NCBI GenBank assembly: GCA_009700485.1
Contig: WLLZ01000027.1
Span: 1-18,464 of the forward strand
Source of the DNA: Actinomycetota bacterium
GTDB taxonomy: Bacteria > Actinomycetota > Actinomycetes > S36-B12
Length of the DNA stretch: 18,464 bases
Reading direction: 5' to 3'
The position numbers and the translations under genes are program-made. This document shows, piece after piece, positions 1 to 6,113 of this stretch (within the stretch, counting starts at the first letter, position 1; each line of letters begins with the position of its first letter). Below the pieces are notes generated by a model. It ran no database searches, was not told where the DNA came from, and saw only the letters and a program-made list of their open reading frames with translations.

Positions 1-734
1 ATAACAATTGGCCGGTCGGCGCTTTGATAAACCTCGTAGGGTGAAATCGATGGATGTGCATTACCCATATAGGTCGGCACCACCCCAGCGCCAACGTAGC
101 CAGAAGCCTGATTAACCAGCGACGACAAAAGGCTGGACAAGAGCGAAACCTCGATGTTTTGACCTTGCCCGGTCAGTTCTCGATGGCGCAAAGCCGCGAG
201 CATGGCAACCGCCCCGTGCAAGCCGGTAAGAACATCAACAACTGCAACTCCGGCTTTGGTGGGTTCGCTAGTACCGGTGATGCTCATTAACCCACCCATC
301 GCTTGCACGAGTAGGTCATACCCGGGCAGGTCGACGCCCGCACCCGAACCAAATCCGCTTATCGAGCAGTAGATGACAGCGAAGTTAGTTGCGCTGACCG
401 TTTGGTAGTCAAGACCGTATCGGGCTAGGGCCCCGGGCTTGAAATTCTCCAAGACGATGTCGGCGCGTTTTGCCAAGTTTTGGGCGATCAGCTGATCTTT
501 GGGTGCACCGATATCTAATGCGAGTGATCGTTTATTGCGGTTGACGGCGTGGAAGTAGGTAGATTGCCCATCGGGTGCATAAGGGGGCCCCCAGGCTCGA
601 GTGTCATCGCCGGCTCCTGGTCGTTCGACCTTTATCACGGTGGCGCCAAGGTCAGCGAGCAGCATCGAAGCGTACGGCCCCGCCAGCACCCGCGAGAAAT
701 CTGCTACCAATACACCGTCAAGTGCACCGGGCAT
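1..734 (-). CDS. CaiB/BaiF (class III) CoA-transferase, C-terminus cut by window edge
   Basis: The reading frame starts at ATG 734 and runs off the left edge after about 244 codons, so roughly the N-terminal 60% of a ~400-residue protein is present. It opens with a family-typical segment (LDGVLVADFSRVLAGPYAS, residues 5-23), then ADLGATVIKVE, a conserved ENFKPG (96-101) and YCSISGFG (122-129). The presumed catalytic aspartate, which forms the aspartyl-CoA intermediate in this family, is D167 in GVAVVDVLTG. The ATG shares one base with the stop of the upstream glutaryl-CoA dehydrogenase gene (TAATG), so the two are probably translationally coupled. That partner suggests a glutarate CoA-transferase (SUGCT-like), giving glutaryl-CoA from glutarate with succinyl-CoA or another donor. 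The family assignment is secure; the substrate is inferred from context, and other dicarboxylates are possible. Confidence 0.9.
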   Translation of the reverse strand, partial: MPGALDGVLVADFSRVLAGPYASMLLADLGATVIKVERPGAGDDTRAWGPPYAPDGQSTYFHAVNRNKRSLALDIGAPKDQLIAQNLAKRADIVLENFKPGALARYGLDYQTVSATNFAVIYCSISGFGSGAGVDLPGYDLLVQAMGGLMSITGTSEPTKAGVAVVDVLTGLHGAVAMLAALRHRELTGQGQNIEVSLLSSLLSSLVNQASGYVGAGVVPTYMGNAHPSISPYEVYQSADRPIV

Positions 735-1909
735 TATCGGTAGGCCGGTATTCCGGTAAGTGCTTCACCGACTACGAGAGTGTGCATCTCGTTGGTGCCT
801 TCGTAGGTATACACCGACTCGAGGTTGTTCATGTGTCGGATAATTGGATATTCGAGGGTGATGCCGTTGCCACCAAGAATGCCGCGGCACTCACGCGCGA
901 TATTTAAGGCCTCCCGCGCGTTATTCAATTTACCGATGCTCACCTGCTCTGGGCGGATGAGGTGCTGATCTTTAAGGCGACCGAGGTGCAGTGCGAGCAG
1001 AGTGCCTTTACCTAGTTCAACGGCCATATCAGCAAGTTTCTTTTGGGTGAGTTGGAAACTGGCAATCGGCTTGTCGAATTGCTCTCGATCAATTGAGTAG
1101 GAGATAGCGGTCTCTAGGCAGTCTCGCGCTGCGCCCATGGTGCCAAAGATAATTCCAAATCTCGCTTCATTTAGGCAGGACAGCGGGCCTTTGAGCCCCT
1201 TGACGCCGGGTAGCATCGCGTCACTGGGCAATTTGATGTCGGTGAATACCAATTCACTTGTCACCGATGCGCGCAGCGACATCTTCTTGTGGATCTCGTT
1301 GGCAACAAAACCGGGGGAGTTGGTTGGCACCACGAAGCCGCGAATACCGTCATCGGTCTGGGCCCACACGACGGCAACATCAGCGACATTTCCATTGGTG
1401 ATCCACATTTTCGAGCCGTTGAGGAGCCAATCGTCACCATCGCGCTTGGCGTTAGTGCGCATACCCGATGGGTTTGACCCAAAGTCTGCCTCGGTGAGTC
1501 CAAAGCAACCAATGGCAGCACCGGTGGCCATTTGCGGCAGCCAGGTCGTCTTTTGTTCCTCGGAGCCGAACGCGTGGATCGCGTACATTGCCAAGGAGCC
1601 CTGCACGCTAACTAATGAACGCAGCCCCGAGTCGCCGGCCTCCAGTTCGAGGCAGGCCAAGCCATATGCCACCGCCGAGGTACCGGCGCAGTCGTAACCT
1701 TCCAGATGCATCCCCAATACCCCGAGCCCACCAAGTTCTAGTGCTAGCTCCCGGGCCGGGATTTCACCGGTTTCGAACCAATCGGCGATCCGCGGCCGGA
1801 TCTGCGCATCGACATAAGTTCGGACAACATCTCTGATGGAGCGCTCCTCTTCGGAGAGCAGGTGATCGATCGCGAAGAGTTCGAAGGGGTGCTGTGGTGA
1901 CTTATTCAT
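734..1909 (-). CDS. gcdH: Glutaryl-CoA dehydrogenase (acyl-CoA dehydrogenase family)
   Basis: 391 residues, full length for the family. This flavoprotein oxidises and decarboxylates glutaryl-CoA to crotonyl-CoA, passing electrons to electron-transfer flavoprotein. The architecture is that of acyl-CoA dehydrogenases: helical N-terminal domain, middle beta domain with CFGLTEADFGSNP (135-147) and WITNG (169-173), and C-terminal helical domain. Signatures specific to glutaryl-CoA dehydrogenase include GYDCAGTSAVAYGL (71-84), an arginine in the position of the substrate-binding Arg of the human enzyme (R97 in GLRS), and the catalytic glutamate E370 in TYEGTNE. By recall the protein is closely similar to human GCDH along its length. 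ATG 1909 has an AGGAG Shine-Dalgarno about 8 bases upstream. It is the first gene of a two-gene unit with the CoA-transferase, behind its own operator-promoter. It probably serves the end of lysine, cadaverine or 5-aminovalerate catabolism. Confidence 0.93.
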   Translation of the reverse strand: MNKSPQHPFELFAIDHLLSEEERSIRDVVRTYVDAQIRPRIADWFETGEIPARELALELGGLGVLGMHLEGYDCAGTSAVAYGLACLELEAGDSGLRSLVSVQGSLAMYAIHAFGSEEQKTTWLPQMATGAAIGCFGLTEADFGSNPSGMRTNAKRDGDDWLLNGSKMWITNGNVADVAVVWAQTDDGIRGFVVPTNSPGFVANEIHKKMSLRASVTSELVFTDIKLPSDAMLPGVKGLKGPLSCLNEARFGIIFGTMGAARDCLETAISYSIDREQFDKPIASFQLTQKKLADMAVELGKGTLLALHLGRLKDQHLIRPEQVSIGKLNNAREALNIARECRGILGGNGITLEYPIIRHMNNLESVYTYEGTNEMHTLVVGEALTGIPAYR

Positions 1910-1961
1910 GGCGGCTCCTGCCTTCTTGGCTTGGGTGGGGATCCGGGTGTGACCTTATGCG

Positions 1962-1993
1962 ATTTTATCCAATCTAGCAGATTGGATCCAATC
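1962..1993 (-). promoter_or_regulatory. gcdH promoter with triple half-site operator
   Basis: Read on the minus strand, TTGGAT (1986-1991) and TAAAAT (1962-1967) lie 18 bases apart and make a plausible -35/-10 pair for gcdH. Superimposed are three copies of the octamer ATCCAATC: 1967-1974 on plus, 1980-1987 on minus, 1986-1993 on plus. Together they give a perfect 9-bp inverted repeat with a 3-base spacer (ATCCAATCT, 1967-1975 and 1979-1987) and an overlapping perfect 14-bp palindrome (GATTGGATCCAATC, 1980-1993). Overlap with the whole promoter fits a repressor. Compact ATTG-NNNN-CAAT palindromes are common for FadR-subfamily GntR regulators, but no such regulator gene is in the window. The promoter hexamers are a proposal; the symmetry is plain in the sequence. 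Confidence 0.7.
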
Positions 1994-2001
1994 CTGTCGA
2001 C

Positions 2002-3408
2002 CTAGTCGCCAGTTTTGCGAGCCAAGAACGCGGCACGGCGTGAAGGGCGCCCCGTGCGGTTTTCAATCTCATCGGCACTGGTGATGGCCCGGAGCGCCAA
2101 GTTCGTTGCCAGCCAGCGCATCGGCTCCGGCTCCCACTTGGGGGAGCGGTGGTTCACCCACGGCAAGCTGGTTAGGTCGCCAGCCCCCATCGGGGCGCCG
2201 GTGATCAATTCGGTTAAAGTGCGGCCGGCCAAATTGGTGGTCGCGACACCATCGCCGACATAACCACCGGCCCAGGCGAGGCCGGTGTTCCGATCAAATC
2301 CGCAGGATGCCCACCAGTCCCTCGCTATGCCAAGGGGGCCACCCCAAGTGTGGGTGACTCGGGTATCACTTATTGCTGGAAAGAGATCGGTCAGGACCCG
2401 CCAGAGCCCCGCGTGTACCTGCGGGTTGCGATCTTGGGCCGCGGTGATCTTGGAGCCATAAAAATACGGGGCGCCGCGACCACCGAAGGCAATTCGGCCG
2501 TCGGCGGTGCGCTGCCCGTAGATGATTAAGTGGCGGCCATCGCTAAAAGTTTCGCGCGACTGCAGGCCGATTGTCTTCCAAAGAGATTCACTAAGTGGTT
2601 CGGTTGCAAGCATCAACGAATAAAAGGGAGCCAGGGTGCGTTTTTCACCCGTGAGGGAAGGGGTGTAACCCTCGGTTGCCCGCACGATGACTTCAGCGCG
2701 CACCGAGCCACTGGCCGTTCGCAAAACTCCGGGTTCGATTGCCGTTACCGGGGTTTCTTCATAAAGTCTAGCGCCCATGGATACCACCGTGCGTGCTAAG
2801 TTTCGCACCAATCGAGCTGGGTTAATTGCTGCACAGTGGGGTGTGAAAGTTGCGCCAAGTACGTCGGTGGCGTTAACCCGGGCTTTTGCCTCGTTTGCAT
2901 TAAGTAGGGCGTAGTCGTCTTCACCAAAACCCCAGGAGCGGTAGTCGGCTATTTCGGCGCGGGCACTTTCCAGCTGTAGTGGTGTGCGCGCGAGTACGAC
3001 GGTACCGCCCTGCTCCCATTCAATATCCCAAGCGTGTGCAGTTGCGACCCTCCCGATTTCGGTTACCGTTTCAAACATCGCGCGTTTCATGCGCACGGTG
3101 TCCGACCGTGAACTGGCCCGTGCCAAGGCGTTCAACCCCGCGGGGAATAGGGCCGAAACCCAACCTCCATTGCGACCGCTCGCACCAAATCCAGCGTAAT
3201 TGGCTTCCACGATGGCAACCCTTAATGCGGGGTCGGACTTGAGTAGGTAGTAAGCCGTCCAGAGTCCGGTATATCCAGCACCAACTATCGCGATATCGGC
3301 GGTGGTGTCACCGGGAAGTGGAGAACCGATGGGTTTTAGAAGTTCGGGAGGCAAGGTATTCCACCAAAGTGAGAGTTCGGCGGGACTTTGGGTCACCGGC
3401 GCTGCCAT
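2002..3408 (-). CDS. FAD-dependent amine oxidoreductase, DAO family (PuuB-like)
   Basis: 468 residues. The N-terminal Rossmann motif is GAGYTG (43-48) in IAIVGAGYTGLWTAYYL, with the ribose-binding acidic residue E68 in VAIVEAN. GASGRNGGW (75-83) is typical of the D-amino-acid-oxidase superfamily branch that includes gamma-glutamylputrescine oxidase PuuB. Later, GGRGAPYF and WGGPLGIARD are substrate-domain segments, and WAGGYVGDGVATTNLAGR near the C-terminus is the second FAD-binding region. It probably oxidises a primary amine or a gamma-glutamylated polyamine to the aldehyde with release of ammonia and H2O2. It overlaps the end of the preceding PPOX-like gene. The start could be ATG 3408 or the in-frame GTG 3396 (residue 5), which makes a GTGA overlap with the upstream stop; neither has a clear Shine-Dalgarno. 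No gamma-glutamylputrescine synthetase gene is visible here, so the true substrate is open. Confidence 0.85.
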   Translation of the reverse strand: MAAPVTQSPAELSLWWNTLPPELLKPIGSPLPGDTTADIAIVGAGYTGLWTAYYLLKSDPALRVAIVEANYAGFGASGRNGGWVSALFPAGLNALARASSRSDTVRMKRAMFETVTEIGRVATAHAWDIEWEQGGTVVLARTPLQLESARAEIADYRSWGFGEDDYALLNANEAKARVNATDVLGATFTPHCAAINPARLVRNLARTVVSMGARLYEETPVTAIEPGVLRTASGSVRAEVIVRATEGYTPSLTGEKRTLAPFYSLMLATEPLSESLWKTIGLQSRETFSDGRHLIIYGQRTADGRIAFGGRGAPYFYGSKITAAQDRNPQVHAGLWRVLTDLFPAISDTRVTHTWGGPLGIARDWWASCGFDRNTGLAWAGGYVGDGVATTNLAGRTLTELITGAPMGAGDLTSLPWVNHRSPKWEPEPMRWLATNLALRAITSADEIENRTGRPSRRAAFLARKTGD

Positions 3409-4073
3409 TTGGTGATGTATTCGGGCACGTTGATCGTCGTTGGGGTGTTCTCGTCGGCGATCGGAGCCGCGAACATCGATTGAAGGGGTACTTCACCCGC
3501 CCAGATTTGACTGAAAACTGGATCAAGTAAATCCGCGGGATCATCATCGGGCCCACCAGTTCGGATCTTGACCGAGCATTCGTTTAGGTCAAGGCCCAGT
3601 GTCAAGGTCGCCGCCCGCTCCTTAGGTGATGGGTGACGGCACTCCGACCAGCGCCCGGGTAACAGATGCTCGGTGATACATGCCAGCGCATCGAGTTCAT
3701 CATCACCACTTAACCGGGTGGCAATGCCCAGAACCATGGCGGAGCGATAGTTCATACTTGATTCGAAAGCACTGCGTGCCAGAACTAGCCCGTCGAGCAA
3801 GGTGACGGTTAGGCAGGTGGGCTGCCCGGCCGCCAGCCCCCGGAAAAGCCTTGAGCCGGTGGATCCATGAAACAGCACTTGCTCACCACGCCGGGCGTAC
3901 GCCACCGGGAGCACATACGGATGCCCAGATTCGTCGACCACGGCAAGGTGTGCGACCAGGCCGGCATCAAGTACTTGATGCAAAGCAGCGGTCTCGGTTA
4001 CCGAGTTTTCCGGGATGCGACGCCCCCTTGTTCGCTCGGTGGAACCAGGGGCTTGGAACTCTGCGGGGCTCAC
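3393..4073 (-). CDS. Pyridoxamine 5'-phosphate oxidase-like flavin-binding protein (Nim/Pyridox_ox_2 type)
   Basis: 226 residues from GTG 4073. I chose this start because it overlaps the stop of the aminotransferase gene as GTGA; a TTG four codons upstream (4085) is less likely. The split-barrel FMN-binding fold is indicated by LVAHLAVVDESGHPYVLPVAY (39-59), a beta strand with LFHGSTGSRLFRGL (67-80), CLTVTLLDGLVLARSAFE (87-104) and SMNYRSAMVLG (106-116). This is the order seen in nitroimidazole-resistance (Nim) and related PPOX-class proteins. The C-terminal third (about 165-226) resembles nothing I recognise. It sits between an aminotransferase and an amine oxidase and is coupled to both, so a flavin- or PLP-related supporting role in amine oxidation is possible. 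That role is inference; the sequence does not show a reaction. Confidence 0.8.
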   Translation of the reverse strand: MSPAEFQAPGSTERTRGRRIPENSVTETAALHQVLDAGLVAHLAVVDESGHPYVLPVAYARRGEQVLFHGSTGSRLFRGLAAGQPTCLTVTLLDGLVLARSAFESSMNYRSAMVLGIATRLSGDDELDALACITEHLLPGRWSECRHPSPKERAATLTLGLDLNECSVKIRTGGPDDDPADLLDPVFSQIWAGEVPLQSMFAAPIADENTPTTINVPEYITKWQRR

Positions 4074-5470
4074 AGCACTGACCAAGCTTCGGTTAGCACC
4101 GAGCGCAAGATGCCTTCTATTTCGTCGAACTCCTTTTGCCCGCAGGTGAGCGGGGGAGCGAGTTGCACTACCGGGTCGCCGCGGTCATCGGCCCGGCAGT
4201 AAAGCCCGTTATCGAATAATGCTTTTGACAAGAACCCACGAAGAAGTCTTTCGGCTTCATCGTCATTGAATGTCTCGCGGGTGACTTTGTCCTTAACTAG
4301 TTCGATTCCGTAGAAGTAGCCGGCTCCACGGACATCGCCGACAATCGGGAGATCATTTAGTTTGTCGAGGGTGCGCCGGAAGTTGCCTTCATTCGCCAGC
4401 ACATGCTCGTTAATGCCCTCGGACTCGAAAAGATCAAGGTTCGCCAGTGCGACGGCAGCCGCGACCGGATGGCCACCCCAGGTGTAGCCGTGTAGGAATG
4501 AAGTTGAGCCGTGCTTGAAGGGCTCGAAGAGTCGCTCACTTGCAATCATGGCACCGATGGCGGAGTAACCCGATGACATGCCCTTGGCGCAGGTGATGAT
4601 GTCCGGGGTAACACCAAAACGGTTCATCGCAAATATGTCACCGATGCGTCCGAATGCGGTGATGGTTTCGTCAGCAACCATCAAGACGTCATATTGATCG
4701 CAGATCTCGCGTACCCGCTCCAGGTACCCGGGTGGTGGCGGGAAGCAACCCCCGGAGTTCTGCACAGGTTCAGCAAAGACTGCGGCAACGCTGTCAGGGC
4801 CTTCGAATTCGATGGCTTCGGCAATGCGATTGGCGGCCCACATGCCAAAGAGTTTCTCGTCGTGTCGGTATTCCTCCTCGGCGCGATAAAAGTTGGTATT
4901 AGGCACTTTAACCGCGCCTGGAACAAGTGGTTCAAATGGGATTTTCGCGTCCGGGATACCGGTGATGGATAAGGCACCCTGTGGAGTGCCGTGGTAGGCG
5001 ATAGCCCGGCTGATAACTTTGTGCTTCGTGGGTTTACCGGTGAGTTTGAAAAATTGTTTCGCAAGCTTCCAGGCGGTTTCGACAGCTTCACCACCACCAG
5101 TGGTGAAGAAAACGCGATTTAGATCACCGGGTGCGTAGTGGGCAAGACGCTCGGCAAGTTCAATGGCGCGCGGATGTGCATAGGACCAAATCGGGAAGAA
5201 AGCCAGTTCTTCGGCTTGTTTGGCGCCGGCGGCTGCGAGTTCGCGGCGACCGTGTCCGACCTGCACCACGAAAAGCCCAGAAAGCCCGTCGAAGTACTTT
5301 CTGCCTTGGTCATCCCAGATATAAGCGCCGTCACCTTTGACAATGACGGGCACGTGGCCGCCTTCGTAATAGGAGGAGTGCCGAGTGAAGTGCATCCAAA
5401 GATGGTCGCGCGCCGAGTTGGCCATACTGTCATTGCCCGGCTCGGTCACGTATTGCGGTGTGGTTGTCAT
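4070..5470 (-). CDS. Class III PLP aminotransferase (polyamine or omega-amino acid type)
   Basis: 466 residues, full length for the class III (ornithine/GABA/omega-amino acid) family. The PLP site is complete: phosphate-binding TTGGGEAVETA (123-133), aromatic stacking residue in AYHGT (158-162), E234 in FAEPVQ, D267 in VADETITAFGR for the pyridine nitrogen, and Schiff-base lysine K296 in CAKGMSSGYSAIG. The FVVQVGHG segment and the SSGYSAIGA context resemble putrescine/diamine- and beta-alanine-pyruvate aminotransferases. Likely reactions are putrescine or cadaverine plus pyruvate (or 2-oxoglutarate) to the amino-aldehyde, and possibly beta-alanine to malonate semialdehyde. ATG 5470 overlaps the lrp stop as ATGA and has GGGGGA upstream. 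Its neighbours (Lrp regulator, amine oxidase, divergent aminobutyraldehyde dehydrogenase) favour a polyamine substrate, though exact specificity cannot be read from sequence. Confidence 0.88.
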   Translation of the reverse strand: MTTTPQYVTEPGNDSMANSARDHLWMHFTRHSSYYEGGHVPVIVKGDGAYIWDDQGRKYFDGLSGLFVVQVGHGRRELAAAGAKQAEELAFFPIWSYAHPRAIELAERLAHYAPGDLNRVFFTTGGGEAVETAWKLAKQFFKLTGKPTKHKVISRAIAYHGTPQGALSITGIPDAKIPFEPLVPGAVKVPNTNFYRAEEEYRHDEKLFGMWAANRIAEAIEFEGPDSVAAVFAEPVQNSGGCFPPPPGYLERVREICDQYDVLMVADETITAFGRIGDIFAMNRFGVTPDIITCAKGMSSGYSAIGAMIASERLFEPFKHGSTSFLHGYTWGGHPVAAAVALANLDLFESEGINEHVLANEGNFRRTLDKLNDLPIVGDVRGAGYFYGIELVKDKVTRETFNDDEAERLLRGFLSKALFDNGLYCRADDRGDPVVQLAPPLTCGQKEFDEIEGILRSVLTEAWSVL

Positions 5471-5937
5471 CTTTTCCCCCAGGTGTAGATCTGCTTGCGT
5501 AGTTTTAGGTAGACGAATGTCTCGGTTGATCGCACACCGGGTATGGCCCGGACGTGCCTATTGATGACCTCGAGAAGGTGGTCGTCATCTTCGGTAATAA
5601 CTTCAGCCAAGATATCGAAAGACCCCGCGCAGACCACTAGGTAGTCAACCTCGGGCATTAGTTCCATCTTTCCGGCGACCAATTCAATGTCACCGTCAAC
5701 GCGGACCCCGATCATGGCGGCACTGGTGAAGCCCAATTGCACGGGATCGGTGATCGCGACAATTTGCATGACCCCGGTGTCTTGGAGTTTTTGCACCCGC
5801 TGCCTAACAGCGGCCTCCGATAGACCGACCGCTTTACCGATGGTGGCGTAGGGCCGGCGACCGTCCTGCTGGAGCTGCTCGATGATGGCCTTGGATACAT
5901 CGTCGAGGGTGGCGGCCCCTCGCTCACGGGTGGACAT
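5467..5937 (-). CDS. Lrp/AsnC-family transcriptional regulator
   Basis: 156 residues from ATG 5937; the frame stays open to ATG 5967 and TTG 5973, but the extra hydrophobic residues do not look like family sequence. The N-terminal helix-turn-helix is clear: LDDVSKAIIEQLQQDGRR (11-28), then YATIGKAVGLSEAAVRQRVQKLQDTGVM (30-57). A linker (IVAITDPVQLGF) leads to the RAM effector/oligomerisation domain, about 72-148, with VVCAGSFDILAEV and IPGVRSTETFVYLKL. It overlaps the downstream aminotransferase start by 4 bases, and is transcribed away from the aldehyde dehydrogenase, so it probably controls both arms in response to an amine or amino acid. No good Shine-Dalgarno precedes any of the candidate starts, so the start is uncertain by up to 12 codons. 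Confidence 0.9.
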   Translation of the reverse strand: MSTRERGAATLDDVSKAIIEQLQQDGRRPYATIGKAVGLSEAAVRQRVQKLQDTGVMQIVAITDPVQLGFTSAAMIGVRVDGDIELVAGKMELMPEVDYLVVCAGSFDILAEVITEDDDHLLEVINRHVRAIPGVRSTETFVYLKLRKQIYTWGKR

Positions 5938-5975
5938 AATAAGTATCGTGGTCCATATAACCGGCATCTGCAAGT

Positions 5976-6063
5976 GAATTCGTGGAAATCTAGTAATAAA
6001 ACTACGAAATTCGCAGCTTTATCGCAATTGGACTACCGAAAACGGTGTCTGGGTACTAGGCTG
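5976..6063. promoter_or_regulatory. Divergent lrp / aldehyde dehydrogenase control region
   Basis: This AT-rich stretch lies between the divergent starts. An imperfect inverted repeat pairs GAATTCGT (5976-5983) with ACGAAATTC (6004-6012), with TAGT (5991-5994) and ACTA (6001-6004) nested inside. AATTCG also recurs as a direct repeat at 5977 and 6008, 31 bases (about three helical turns) apart, a spacing that suits Lrp-type wrapping. For lrp on the minus strand, TTGCGA (6022-6027) and TAGTTT (5999-6004) are 17 bases apart and make a plausible promoter whose -10 lies in the repeat. For the plus-strand gene a TAGGCT -10-like element is at 6057-6062, without a convincing -35 at normal distance. 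Autoregulation by Lrp is inferred from position and symmetry only. Confidence 0.45.
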
Positions 6064-6113
6064 CCGGCAACTCGACAATCCCCCATTATCTGTCCCCAAC
6101 CCTGGGAGTTCAC

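Noticed and set aside
1137..1697. 186-codon open frame on the plus strand opposite gcdH
   Set aside because: It lies wholly antisense to a well-conserved acyl-CoA dehydrogenase gene, and its translation has no family features or Shine-Dalgarno.
3393..4085. TTG 4085 as start of the PPOX-like gene
   Set aside because: GTG 4073 is in frame, overlaps the upstream stop as GTGA, and the four extra residues add nothing recognisable; the issue is not fully settled.
5938..5973. Upstream starts TTG 5973 or ATG 5967 for the Lrp gene
   Set aside because: The extra hydrophobic residues are not typical of the family, and no ribosome binding site precedes them.
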